Shown piece after piece: positions 8,701 to 17,514 of a stretch of 64,000 nucleotides of DNA; position 1 is the first letter of the stretch, and every line of letters starts with the position of its first letter. Made by a program: the position numbers and the translations under genes. Source of the DNA: CAYFQB01 sp964345225 (GTDB lineage: Bacteria; Nitrospirota; Thermodesulfovibrionia; Thermodesulfovibrionales; UBA6898); contig CAYFQB010000053.1 of NCBI GenBank assembly GCA_964345225.1, forward strand, positions 186,001 to 250,000, written 5' to 3'. Below the pieces are notes generated by a model. The model was not told where the DNA came from and did not search any database. It saw only the letters and a list, made by a program, of their open reading frames with translations.

Positions 8701-9786
8701 TCACCTCAGCTTCAGTGTTGCCAGGCTGAGCAGCGCCAGCATTATACCGACGATCCAAAACCTAACAATAATCTTTGACTCATGCCACCCTTTCAATTCA
8801 AAATGATGGTGTATTGGAGCCATTTTAAATATCCTCTTCCCTGTCAACTTATATGATGTAACCTGAAACAAAACCGACAGTGTTTCAATTACAAATATTC
8901 CTCCTACAACTGCAAGAACAATTTCATGTTTAGTTATTACAGCCAGTGTACCCAGCGCCCCTCCAAGTCCGAGTGAACCGATATCTCCCATAAAGATATC
9001 GGCGGGATACGAGTTAAACCAGAGAAATCCGAGAGATGCTCCAAGCATAGCACCGCAAAAAACAGTAAGCTCTCCTGTACCTTTCAGGTATAAAACCTGT
9101 AAATAATCAGCAAACTTCACATTGCCTGAAATATAAACAAGGATCATGTTTGCTATTACAGCAATTCCCACAAGACCTATTGCAAGGCCATCGATTCCAT
9201 CTGTCAGATTTACTGCGTTTGATGCCCCTACTATTACAATTATTGAAAAGGGTATGTAAAACCATCCAAGGTTGAAAAGCCATTTCTTGAAAAAAGGCAC
9301 ACTGAGCACCGAGTTATAGGGATCATCCGGGTTTATATAAAGCAAGATGCCTATCAGGAGTGCCAACACTATCTGTGCCCCAAATTTATAACAGGCACGA
9401 AGTCCTTTTGTATCTTTTTTTACAATCTTCAGGTAATCGTCAAGGAAACCAATAATACCGTACCCGCCAAGTGCGAGAATCATTATCCATATATATATAT
9501 TACTGAGGTCGCCCCACAGCAGAATGGCAAAAAAGATACTTAAAATAATGATGATCCCTCCCATTGTCGGTATCCCTGCTTTTTTAGTGATATGAGACTG
9601 CGGGCCATCATTCCTAATCTGCTGAGTGATGCTTATTTTTTTCAGCCTGTCAATAATCACAGGCCCGATTATAAGTGAAATCACCATAGCTGTGATCACT
9701 GCAAGCGCCGTCCTGAATGTTATGTATCTAAAAACATTAAGAGGAGAAAATATATCATGCATGCCATATAAAATCTTAAAGAGCAT
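8701..9786 (-). CDS. mraY: Phospho-N-acetylmuramoyl-pentapeptide transferase MraY
   Basis: Integral membrane enzyme making lipid I from UDP-MurNAc-pentapeptide and undecaprenyl phosphate. Ten hydrophobic segments and the family motifs GFLDDYLK, NLTDGIDGLA, FMGDIGSLGLGG and IHHHFELKG are visible. The start is the ATG at 9786, which overlaps the murF stop (ATGCTCTTTAA) and gives 361 residues, the family norm; the longer ORF from 9816 lies inside murF. Confidence 0.95.
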   Translation of the reverse strand: MLFKILYGMHDIFSPLNVFRYITFRTALAVITAMVISLIIGPVIIDRLKKISITQQIRNDGPQSHITKKAGIPTMGGIIIILSIFFAILLWGDLSNIYIWIMILALGGYGIIGFLDDYLKIVKKDTKGLRACYKFGAQIVLALLIGILLYINPDDPYNSVLSVPFFKKWLFNLGWFYIPFSIIVIVGASNAVNLTDGIDGLAIGLVGIAVIANMILVYISGNVKFADYLQVLYLKGTGELTVFCGAMLGASLGFLWFNSYPADIFMGDIGSLGLGGALGTLAVITKHEIVLAVVGGIFVIETLSVLFQVTSYKLTGKRIFKMAPIHHHFELKGWHESKIIVRFWIVGIMLALLSLATLKLR

Positions 9787-11137
9787 ATCTCTCCTCTCTT
9801 GCCGGCGAATTGACAAGAACTCTTTCCATATGCATGCCCCTTGATCCTTTCACAAGGACCGTATCACCCTCCCTGCAGGTACTTAAAAATATAGACTTTG
9901 CCTCATCAGAGTCATTGCTCCTGTGACAGATCCCATTAAATTCATTTGCAGCCCTGCTCATCTCAGGGCCGACTGCAATAAGAACGTCAATATTCAGTTC
10001 TGACAGCTTTCTGATAAGTTTTTCATGAGCATCTTTGGCATACGGGCCAAGTTCAAGCATATCCCCTAGCACAGCAATTGTTCTCTGCCTTTTCAATCTG
10101 ACAAGTTCCTTTACAGCCTCGTCCATTGAAGCTGGATTCGCATTGTATACATCGCTTATCACCAGAGCACCAAACAGGTCCTCTATCTCAAGCCTCATCG
10201 GCATTCCCTTAAAGGACTCGATCCCCCTCTTCATATCTTTCAGTGCTATTTCAAACTCATTTGCAATAGAAGCTGCAGCAAGCACATTGTATATATTGAA
10301 CTTGCCTGCAATGCTTAGATTGATTTCAATTTCTCTGCCTCCTGAAAAGCAGAGTTTAAAATTAGAGGTTCTCTCTTTAAGAGCTATGTCTTTAGCATAT
10401 ACATCAGCGCTGTTTTCTATCCCATATGTTATTGTCCTTCCTCTAAAGTCTTTCATTCCTTCAATAAGAAATTGGTCATCTGCATTTACAGAGGCAACAC
10501 CGGCATATTCAAGAATTTCAAGGTCTGTTTTCCTCACCATTTCAAGACTGCCAAATCCCTCAAGGTGTGCAGGCCCAATGTTTGTTACAACTGCGAAATC
10601 TGGAAAGGCAATCTCACAGAGCAGTTTTATGTCACCCTTAGCGTTAGATCCCATTTCCAGAACCATAACAGTCTCATCCCCAACCATTCTTGATATGCTC
10701 AGTGGAAGCCCTATGTGATTGTTCAGGTTACCAAAAGTCTTCAGCACATTGTGTCTTTCCCCTAATATCGATGAGATAAGCTCTTTTGTAGTAGTTTTAC
10801 CATTCGTTCCTGTTACCCCGATAACCGGTACATTAATCTTAGAGCATAAATATCGGGCTATATCATGGAGTGCGCTGAGAGTATTTTTGACATAGATAAT
10901 CACTTTTCCTTTAACATGATCAGCCGGCGGCAAATTAACAATAGCCCCAGCGCCCTCCTTCAATGCATCAAAAACAAAATCATGACCATCAAATCTGGCC
11001 CCCTTTAGAGCAACAAACAGTTCACCATTTTTAATAGTCCTTGAGTCAATAGAAAGACCGCCAAACTCTATCTGCTTTCCGCAGAGTATCCTGCCCCCTG
11101 TGGCCTTAATGACTTCATCAAGTAATAAGATTCCCAT
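9776..11137 (-). CDS. murF: UDP-N-acetylmuramoyl-tripeptide--D-alanyl-D-alanine ligase MurF
   Basis: Adds the D-Ala-D-Ala dipeptide made by Ddl to the UDP-MurNAc-tripeptide. Residues GVTGTNGKTTTKEL form the P-loop; LEMGSNAKGDI and SDVYNANPASMDEAV are MurF signatures. Length 453 is normal and no repeat insertion is apparent. It lies 38 bases downstream of murE and is coupled to mraY by an 11-base overlap. Confidence 0.95.
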   Translation of the reverse strand: MGILLLDEVIKATGGRILCGKQIEFGGLSIDSRTIKNGELFVALKGARFDGHDFVFDALKEGAGAIVNLPPADHVKGKVIIYVKNTLSALHDIARYLCSKINVPVIGVTGTNGKTTTKELISSILGERHNVLKTFGNLNNHIGLPLSISRMVGDETVMVLEMGSNAKGDIKLLCEIAFPDFAVVTNIGPAHLEGFGSLEMVRKTDLEILEYAGVASVNADDQFLIEGMKDFRGRTITYGIENSADVYAKDIALKERTSNFKLCFSGGREIEINLSIAGKFNIYNVLAAASIANEFEIALKDMKRGIESFKGMPMRLEIEDLFGALVISDVYNANPASMDEAVKELVRLKRQRTIAVLGDMLELGPYAKDAHEKLIRKLSELNIDVLIAVGPEMSRAANEFNGICHRSNDSDEAKSIFLSTCREGDTVLVKGSRGMHMERVLVNSPAREERYAL

Positions 11138-11175
11138 TATTCTTTAACGTCTACCCCCTCACCTTTAAAAAAAAT

Positions 11176-12675
11176 TTACCTGTTGTTAATTAATTGTGTT
11201 ATCGCCTCCTTTAAAACATCTTCGTCACTAAATCTAAATCTATTTCCATCTATTTCCTGATAACACTCATGTCCCTTGCCGGCTATCAGGACAATATCAC
11301 CCTCCGATGCCATCATTACTGCTCTTCTTACGGCTTCTTTTCTATCCACCTCGATAAGGAAATTTCTTCTTACTGCGCCTGCCTCTATTTCTCTAATTAT
11401 TTTTTCCGGCTTCTCTGACCTTGGATTATCCGAGGTTATGATTACAAAATCACTTAGCCTCGTCGCAATAGATCCCATTCTCGGCCTTTTTCCGGTGTCT
11501 CTATCTCCGCCGCAGCCGAATACAGTAATAATTTTCCCTTTGGTCAGCCCTCTTGCGGAATATATAAGCCTTTCAATAGCATCTTCTGAATGAGCATAAT
11601 CAATAACAGCAAGGAACCCCTGCCCCATATCGACCTTCTCGAACCGGCCCTTTACAGTTTCTACTTTCTTAATACCCTCAAGTATCACATCCTTTGGTAC
11701 ACCTATTGTAACTGCGGCACCTATCGCAGAGAGGATGTTATAGACATTTGGCAGTCCCATTAACGGCGAACTTACCTCAAACTTTCTCCCTCGTATTATT
11801 ATCTTGAACATCAGCCCATCAAATGAGTTATCTATCTCGGTAGCAACGATATCGGGACCTGCATCAAGACCATATGTAATAATACCTCCTGACAGAATGT
11901 TCATCAGTTTTCGTCCCCAGATGTCATCATAATTGATTACAGCGGTTGCCCTTTTATCAAGCAGTTCAGTGAATAACCTTCCCTTTGACATAAAATAGTT
12001 TTCCATTGTTTTGTGAAAATCCAGATGATCCCGCGTCAGATTCGTAAAAACTCCTGTCTTAAAAGCGGTACCATCAACTCTTTTCTGGGCAAGTGCATGA
12101 GATGACACCTCGGAAACAACATAAGTACATCCTGATGACACCATTTGCTGAAGAAGTTCCTGGAATTCAACTGCTTCTGGAGTTGTATACAAAGCATCAT
12201 AAACTTCATCTTTAATCATATGCTTGATTGTACCTATAAGCCCAACCTTCTTCCCCCATGATTCAAGAATCGACTTTATAAGGTATGTAGCTGTAGTTTT
12301 TCCATTGGTGCCGGTTACACCGATAACATTAAGCTCTTTTGAAGGCCTTTTGAAAAAATTACTTGATAAATGTGCAAGGGCCTTTCTGCTGTCTTTAACC
12401 CGAATAAACGAAATTGCAGATTTCTGACCTTGGTTTTTAAAATATTCCGCATTCCGGATTCCGAATTCTGCATTTTCGTACACTACTGCTACCGCATCTT
12501 TATTAACGGCATCATAAATAAAATTATGGCCATCATCCTTTTCTCCTCGTACGGCAACAAAGATATATCCCTTTTTGACTTTTCTGGAATCATATGCGAT
12601 TCCTGAAATATCGTTTCCAGTATTTCCTGATATGCTTAAAGTCTCTACACCATCTAAGATTTTAAAGAGTTTCAT
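11176..12675 (-). CDS. murE: UDP-N-acetylmuramoyl-tripeptide synthetase MurE, meso-diaminopimelate type
   Basis: Adds the third stem amino acid. P-loop GVTGTNGKTTATYL and the C-terminal TSDNPRSEKPE are visible; the DNPR motif is the known signature of meso-diaminopimelate specificity, so the wall is probably of the Gram-negative A1-gamma type. Residues about 67-86 are an in-frame insertion encoded by AATNCGG-type heptamers. Total length 499. The gene follows ftsI by 53 bases. Confidence 0.95.
   Translation of the reverse strand: MKLFKILDGVETLSISGNTGNDISGIAYDSRKVKKGYIFVAVRGEKDDGHNFIYDAVNKDAVAVVYENAEFGIRNAEYFKNQGQKSAISFIRVKDSRKALAHLSSNFFKRPSKELNVIGVTGTNGKTTATYLIKSILESWGKKVGLIGTIKHMIKDEVYDALYTTPEAVEFQELLQQMVSSGCTYVVSEVSSHALAQKRVDGTAFKTGVFTNLTRDHLDFHKTMENYFMSKGRLFTELLDKRATAVINYDDIWGRKLMNILSGGIITYGLDAGPDIVATEIDNSFDGLMFKIIIRGRKFEVSSPLMGLPNVYNILSAIGAAVTIGVPKDVILEGIKKVETVKGRFEKVDMGQGFLAVIDYAHSEDAIERLIYSARGLTKGKIITVFGCGGDRDTGKRPRMGSIATRLSDFVIITSDNPRSEKPEKIIREIEAGAVRRNFLIEVDRKEAVRRAVMMASEGDIVLIAGKGHECYQEIDGNRFRFSDEDVLKEAITQLINNR
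12418..12477. repeat. Heptamer repeat inserted in murE
   Basis: On the coding strand AATGCAG, AATTCGG, AATCCGG and AATGCGG follow in exact 7-bp register, encoding the locally repetitive peptide NAEFGIRNAEYF. This is a clean case of the intergenic repeat family inside a conserved gene. Confidence 0.75.
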
Positions 12676-12728
12676 TTAGACACCATATGCACTTTTTATA
12701 AACCTTAAGCTTAATCTGTTTATACCAA

Positions 12729-14435
12729 TCATTTTGATACAAATAACAGGTTCTTTTCGGTATTATCGTCTATTGGCACATTCATATAAGAAAGTGACTG
12801 CTTAATAATGCTTTTAAATACAGGAGCGGCTACGATACCTCCAAATTGCTGCTGCCCCCTGGGTTCAAAAATCACTACTATCAATGCAATCTCGGGAGTA
12901 TCGGCAGGGACAAAACCAACAAATGAACTGATGAACCTGTCCTTCGAATATCTCTTTGTTTTACTATCTATCAACTGTGCTGTACCTGTCTTCCCTGCAA
13001 CCTGGTTCCCTTCAATTGCAGCGCTAGTTGCAGTCCCTCCTTCTTCAACCACTGTCTTGAGTGTCTCTTTGAATATTAAGGATGTCTTTTCCGAAACAGC
13101 CTTTTTTCTGACACCATGTTTAAAAGAATATACAAGCTGCCCCTCCGGATTTCTTATCTCCGATACAACATGAGGCTGAACAAGATATCCCCCGTTTGCT
13201 ATCGCCGAATATGCCCTTAAAATCTGCAGCGGCGTTACGGCTACTTCCTGTCCGATTGATACAGCACCGATGGATGTTCCAGACCATTTCTCAGGTTTCC
13301 GTATCCAACCGGAAACTTCTCCGGGAAGGTCAATGCCTGTAAGCTCTCCAAAACCGAATGATTTTGTGTATTTATAAATTCTATCCTTTCCAAGTTCTAT
13401 ACCCATGATAATTGAACCGACATTTGAAGATTTCTGTATTACATCCTTAAATGTAAATATGCTAGGATCGTGGTGGGTATCACGTATCTCTAATCCTCCA
13501 ACCTCAATACTCCCCTTCCTACAGTCAAAAATTGAATTGAGATTATAAAGTTTTTCTTCTAAAGCTGCGCTTCCAACCACAAGTTTAAAAGTTGACCCTG
13601 GCTCATATATATCAGTAATTGCCCTGTTTCTTATTGCGTTAAAATCTGCTTTTCCGATCCTGTTGGGGTCATATACAGGTCTGTTTGCCAAGGCAAGTAT
13701 TTCACCTGTATAAGGGTCCATCATTATCGCTGAGGCAGCGGCTGGTTTCCATTTGAACATTGCTTTTTCCAGCTCTTTTTCTACTATATACTGCAGTCCT
13801 TCATCGATTGTAAGGAGAATGTCATTCCCCTTTGACTCCATAGTCACACCGGAAGACAGTATTCTGCCAATTGCGTCTCTTGAATAATATACTTTGCCTC
13901 CTGATGCCTTAAGATACTTGTTGTACTCAAGTTCTATGCCTTCAAGTGCCTGGTTGTCCAATCCCACAGCCCCAATAATATGAGCTGCAAGCTTACCTTT
14001 GGGATAGAATCTTTTAAATTCGGGTATAAAGCCAAAACCTTTCATATCCAGATTTTTGACCTTTACTGCTTTTTCCGGATTAATTTTTCTGTTAATCCAT
14101 GCAAATTTTTTATCAGGCGAAAATTTTGCTTGAATTGCTTCTGGTCTCATCCCTAGTATCCTCGAAAGTCTATTCATTCTATCTCTGTCAATTACTACCT
14201 CCTTAGGATTGCAGTAAAGTGATTCGACCTCAAGATTTACAGCAAGCTCTCTGCCTTTCCTGTCATAAATATTCCCTCTACTGACCTTGATATCCTTGGA
14301 TGTAATATGTTGTAACCTGGCTTTCTCTGCAAAAAGCTTATGATCAACTATCATTAAGTCTGTCAGGCGGAAAAATACCGCAAAGAATCCAAAAATTATC
14401 ACAGTATTTAAAATAACCGCCCTTTTCTTATTCAA
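12729..14435 (-). CDS. ftsI: Peptidoglycan D,D-transpeptidase FtsI (PBP3-like)
   Basis: Septal class B penicillin-binding protein, the transpeptidase partner of FtsW. One N-terminal membrane anchor at about residues 8-28, a PBP dimerisation region starting at SRGNIYDRKGRELA, then the transpeptidase domain with STFK (281-284), SSN (336-338) and KTGT (482-485). 568 residues; no C-terminal PASTA repeats are seen. Its position between the ftsL-like gene and murE is canonical. Confidence 0.95.
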   Translation of the reverse strand: MNKKRAVILNTVIIFGFFAVFFRLTDLMIVDHKLFAEKARLQHITSKDIKVSRGNIYDRKGRELAVNLEVESLYCNPKEVVIDRDRMNRLSRILGMRPEAIQAKFSPDKKFAWINRKINPEKAVKVKNLDMKGFGFIPEFKRFYPKGKLAAHIIGAVGLDNQALEGIELEYNKYLKASGGKVYYSRDAIGRILSSGVTMESKGNDILLTIDEGLQYIVEKELEKAMFKWKPAAASAIMMDPYTGEILALANRPVYDPNRIGKADFNAIRNRAITDIYEPGSTFKLVVGSAALEEKLYNLNSIFDCRKGSIEVGGLEIRDTHHDPSIFTFKDVIQKSSNVGSIIMGIELGKDRIYKYTKSFGFGELTGIDLPGEVSGWIRKPEKWSGTSIGAVSIGQEVAVTPLQILRAYSAIANGGYLVQPHVVSEIRNPEGQLVYSFKHGVRKKAVSEKTSLIFKETLKTVVEEGGTATSAAIEGNQVAGKTGTAQLIDSKTKRYSKDRFISSFVGFVPADTPEIALIVVIFEPRGQQQFGGIVAAPVFKSIIKQSLSYMNVPIDDNTEKNLLFVSK

Positions 14436-14455
14436 ATAATTTCACCTTGTACTTT

Positions 14456-14842
14456 CTAATTTTTCGATTCCCAGTTCCTGACTTTCAATTTAAGAGAAGT
14501 CCTATAAGGTTCAAGCTTTCTGTTGCTTTTAATCTGAACTACCTTTACCCTGTCAGGAAAAACATAACCATTTTCAGCATTTACACTGTAATTTTTAATG
14601 TTGCCTTGAAATGATGCATCAATCTTTTCCAAGGACATAAGTTTTGCTCTTTCAGCAAGAAAACTCTTCATATCTTTGAGGGCCTCGATCTTCTTTTCTT
14701 CAAGATTGCGGAGTTCATAAGCAACAGTCACAGTACTGGATCGAAGCCATACGAGTACGAACAGGCTTAAAAGAAGGAATGCAAAACAAAGTGGTTTATA
14801 AAATAATGATAACATATTGCTGTTTCTTTTTGTACGCATCAT
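14456..14842 (-). CDS. ftsL: FtsL-like bitopic division protein
   Basis: A 128-residue protein with a single hydrophobic segment at about residues 12-29 followed by a short coiled-coil-prone stretch (YELRNLEEKKIEALKD) and a polar tail. Sequence similarity to FtsL is not recognisable by eye, as usual for this fast-evolving protein, but size, topology and the location between rsmH and ftsI are those of FtsL, which forms a complex with FtsQ and FtsB. It overlaps the rsmH stop by four bases. Confidence 0.75.
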   Translation of the reverse strand: MMRTKRNSNMLSLFYKPLCFAFLLLSLFVLVWLRSSTVTVAYELRNLEEKKIEALKDMKSFLAERAKLMSLEKIDASFQGNIKNYSVNAENGYVFPDRVKVVQIKSNRKLEPYRTSLKLKVRNWESKN

Positions 14843-15714
14843 AATCTTTCCGCTCCTCTCAATTTTGCGCTTCTTGAAGAAGGATTCGTCTTTATTTCTG
14901 TAATACCCGGCCTTAAGGGCTTCTTCAGTAGCGGTTTTAATATGTTTCTCTTTTTATTATCCCTTATGAAATTTTTTACTGTTCTGTCTTCAAGCGAGTG
15001 ATAAGAAATAGCACAGAACCTCCCCCCTTTTTTTAATATTTTCAGGGATGATTCCAGCCCTTCTCTTAGCTCTTCCAACTCTCTATTGACCTCTATCCTA
15101 AGTGCCTGGAATGTCTTTGTGGCTGGATGAATCCTTCCTCTTTTCCTCACAGCCCGGGTAATTGTCTCAGAGAGCTCGGAACATTTATTTATACTTTTCT
15201 TAACCCTGTCTCTAACAATATACCTCGATATCTTTTCTGCATTTCTTTCTTCACCGTATTCCTTAAGTATCCGTACAAGTTCTTTTTCCGTATAACTGTT
15301 AACAATATCCCAGGCAGAAAATTCCTGAGAGCGATCCATCCTCATATCAAGCCTCTCATCGGAGTAAATACTGAATCCTCTTCTTAAATCCTTGAGCTGC
15401 ATCATGGAGACACCCAAATCAAATAGAATGCCGTCAACTTCCTTAATCCCTTCAGAATAAAGCATTTTTTCCATATCAGAGAAGCTTCCCTTCTTCAGTA
15501 TCAATCTACTATCATTCAGTCTCTCATAAGTTCTTTTTAGAGCCTCTTCGTCTCTGTCTATTCCTATAACTGTTCCATCCTGACCGATCATTTTTAAAAT
15601 CTCCTCAGAATGTCCCCCTAGCCCTATCGTTGCGTCAATATAAATCCCGCCCTTAACCGGGGCTAGTATCTCGATCACCCCCCTTACAAGTACCGGGAGA
15701 TGTCTTATAGTCAT
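14839..15714 (-). CDS. rsmH: 16S rRNA (cytosine1402-N4)-methyltransferase RsmH
   Basis: S-adenosylmethionine-dependent methyltransferase acting on C1402 of 16S rRNA. The N-terminal HLPVLVRGVIEIL, the SAM loop DATIGLGGHSEEIL, GILFDLGVSMMQL and the C-terminal ISYHSLEDRTVKNF and TNPSSRSAKLR motifs are diagnostic. 291 residues. It directly abuts mraZ and overlaps the ftsL-like gene. Confidence 0.96.
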   Translation of the reverse strand: MTIRHLPVLVRGVIEILAPVKGGIYIDATIGLGGHSEEILKMIGQDGTVIGIDRDEEALKRTYERLNDSRLILKKGSFSDMEKMLYSEGIKEVDGILFDLGVSMMQLKDLRRGFSIYSDERLDMRMDRSQEFSAWDIVNSYTEKELVRILKEYGEERNAEKISRYIVRDRVKKSINKCSELSETITRAVRKRGRIHPATKTFQALRIEVNRELEELREGLESSLKILKKGGRFCAISYHSLEDRTVKNFIRDNKKRNILKPLLKKPLRPGITEIKTNPSSRSAKLRGAERL

Positions 15715-16167
15715 TTAAATACCGTAAGCCGCGAGTCTTTCTTCAACTGCTTTCTTGTCAATCCTTGAAGGATCAACAACAGTATCCCATTCGTCTCTGT
15801 CCCACAGCTCAATTTTTTCGATCTGACCGACAATAACAATATCGGAATTCAGATTTGCATCTTCTCTGTGTGCAACAGGTATTAAGATTCTTCCCTGTTT
15901 GTCTAAGTCAACTTCCTGTGCTGAAGCTATAACCTTTCTCATAAAAAACCTTACTTCTTCCTGCATCTTTGGGAGCTGTCGAACCTTCTCCTCGATTTTA
16001 TTCCATTCCTCCTGAGGATAAATATGCAGGCATTTATCAAAAGCGGCATTGACAATATATAGTTTTGGGCTATAATTTGAAGAAATAATCTCTCTGAAAG
16101 GAGCTGGTATGATTATTCTGCCCTTTGGGTCTAGTGTATAATAATATTTACCAGAAAAAGCAGGCAC
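15715..16167 (-). CDS. mraZ: Transcriptional regulator MraZ
   Basis: Two tandem SpoVT/AbrB-type domains with the duplicated motif DPKGRIIIP and DKQGRILIP. MraZ is the DNA-binding repressor of its own dcw operon. I choose the GTG at 16167 because it has GGAGG five bases upstream and gives a protein starting just before FSGKYYYTLDPKGR, as in the family (150 residues). A longer in-frame start at 16188 would begin inside the MraZ box itself. Confidence 0.93.
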   Translation of the reverse strand: MPAFSGKYYYTLDPKGRIIIPAPFREIISSNYSPKLYIVNAAFDKCLHIYPQEEWNKIEEKVRQLPKMQEEVRFFMRKVIASAQEVDLDKQGRILIPVAHREDANLNSDIVIVGQIEKIELWDRDEWDTVVDPSRIDKKAVEERLAAYGI

Positions 16168-16170
16168 ATA

Positions 16171-16200
16171 TCCTCCACTTTCTACCACTTTTTACCACTA
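16171..16200 (-). promoter_or_regulatory. MraZ box: three 10-bp-spaced GTGG repeats
   Basis: On the minus strand AGTGG occurs three times at exactly 10-bp spacing (GTGG at 16198-16195, 16188-16185, 16178-16175), just upstream of the mraZ start. This matches the known MraZ operator, three or more direct repeats with a GTGG/TGGG core in a 10-bp phase. It lies across the predicted transcription start and overlaps the ribosome site, which fits repression by MraZ. Confidence 0.85.
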
Positions 16201-16201
16201 A

Positions 16202-16230
16202 ATATTATTGTAGATAACACTTGATGTCAA
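16202..16230 (-). promoter_or_regulatory. Sigma-70-type promoter of the dcw cluster
   Basis: Minus strand TTGACA (16230-16225), a 17-bp spacer and TAATAT (16207-16202). The predicted transcript starts near 16195, inside the MraZ box. This is the only strong promoter I see for the 16-kb dcw block. Confidence 0.85.
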
Positions 16231-16359
16231 GAAAAAAATGAATTTTTTTATTATCTTTCTATATGTTGTATGCCTATATCATAAAACTACAATATATTGA
16301 GTTGACTCAATAAAATCTAAATATCAATTTTTTGTTTTCTCCATAATATTATTTGCGTA

Positions 16360-16800
16360 AATTGAAAATTGAATATTTATGGATTTAGCGATTGAGGGAT
16401 TGAGAGTAGGAAGACTTCGGCGAGCTCAGTCGAGTCGTAAGCAGTAAGCACAAATTAAAAACAGGTACAGGTAAAGGCATAGGTAAAGAAAAGTAGGAAG
16501 TAGGCAGTTAAACGCAGGGGGCAGGGCGAAAAAGGAAAAGGATAAAGAGTAAGGGGAAAAAACGCCATGCACCGAGCGCCATGCGCCATGCGATGAGTAA
16601 ACGGGCTTCGTTACCGTAACCGCAAGACATAACCTTTAAGTTCTGAAAAAGTAAGAAGTGAGGAATTAGGAGTGAGGAGTTAGGAGATCGTTAATTGAAA
16701 ATTGAATATTGACTTTTAAGATTTGCAATTTGCGAATGCCAATTTGTAATTGATAATTAAAAAATCGGAAATCGGAAATTGTAGATTGTAAATTAAATTG
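16360..16800. repeat. Mosaic 7-bp repeat block upstream of mraZ
   Basis: Most of the 16231-16887 gap. It contains ATTGAAA-type units, GTAAGCAGTAAGC, AGTAGGAAGTAGGC, an AGGTACAGGTAAAGG stretch, GAGCGCCATGCGCCATGCG, GTAAACGGGC, ACCGTAACCG and later AGGAGTGAGGAGTTAGG and ATCGGAAATCGGAAATT runs. Units of different families abut each other in a 7-bp rhythm. No credible ORF or RNA gene was found here. Confidence 0.85.
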
Positions 16801-16887
16801 TTTCTCTTATACGCATATGTGAGAAGAACATGAAATATTGGTTGTATTTTGATATTAAATAAACTAGAATTGAAAATATAAATTACT

Positions 16888-17097
16888 ATGGGAAATATAT
16901 TAAACTGCTGGAATTTTAAAAACTGTCCCAAGGATACATATGAAAAATGTCCTGCATATCCGGATAGGGGTATGGACTGCTGGAAGGTAACAGGCACAAA
17001 ATGTGAAAAAGGCATTATAGAGAAAAAGACTATTTATGAAAAAATAAAGTATTGCAGGAATTGTGATTTTTTCATAAATTACGCACATAAATTCTGA
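16888..17097 (+). CDS. Small two-CW-domain cysteine-rich protein
   Basis: A 69-residue protein with the pattern CWNFKNCPKD ... CPAYPDRGMDCWKVTGTKC ... YCRNCDFF. The paired Cys-Trp elements and CxxCxF ending match the small two-CW family, whose function is unknown and which probably binds a metal or iron-sulfur cluster. It stands alone after a repeat-filled gap, with no clear ribosome site. Confidence 0.7.
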   Translation: MGNILNCWNFKNCPKDTYEKCPAYPDRGMDCWKVTGTKCEKGIIEKKTIYEKIKYCRNCDFFINYAHKF

Positions 17098-17182
17098 ATA
17101 AAAACCTTATAAATTTTAAGACCAAAAATAAATCACACATCACGAATCTTTGAATTCAATAAAAAATCACTTTTGATTCTGA

Positions 17183-17188
17183 TATAAT
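17183..17188 (+). promoter_or_regulatory. Extended -10 element of a probable leaderless acylphosphatase transcript
   Basis: TGA-TATAAT with six bases to the GTG start of the acylphosphatase gene, and no ribosome-binding site. Transcription should start at the GTG itself. No convincing -35 box is visible, in line with an extended -10 promoter. Confidence 0.5.
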
Positions 17189-17194
17189 ACTTCT

Positions 17195-17485
17195 GTGGAA
17201 AAGGCAAGGGCTCATCTGTTCATCGAGGGAAGAGTTCAGGGAGTTTTCTACAGGGCTTTTACAAGGGAGGTAGCAGCCAGGCTGGGGCTTAATGGTTGGG
17301 TAAGAAACCTGTTTGACGGCAGGGTAGAGACCTTATTCGAAGGCAATAAAGAACAAATTGAACAGGCAATTAAGGCATGCAAGAAAGGCCCTCCCGGCTC
17401 ATTAGTATCAAATATCGATTTTACATGGGAAGAGTACTCCGGGGAATACAAGGGATTTGAAATCAAATATTCTTCATATATTTAA
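17195..17485 (+). CDS. acyP: Acylphosphatase
   Basis: A 96-residue ferredoxin-like fold enzyme hydrolysing acyl phosphates. The motif GRVQGVFYRAF carries the catalytic Arg20, and LNGWVRNLFDG the catalytic Asn38. Starts with GTG directly after a -10 box, suggesting leaderless translation. The orphan MshEN gene follows 29 bases later. Confidence 0.93.
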   Translation: MEKARAHLFIEGRVQGVFYRAFTREVAARLGLNGWVRNLFDGRVETLFEGNKEQIEQAIKACKKGPPGSLVSNIDFTWEEYSGEYKGFEIKYSSYI

Positions 17486-17514
17486 GACTATTAAAGTCAT
17501 GACTCAGGATTCTA

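Noticed and set aside
10035..10718. 227-codon plus-strand ORF
   Set aside because: Lies entirely antisense to murF, which is intact and conserved; composition is that of a shadow frame.
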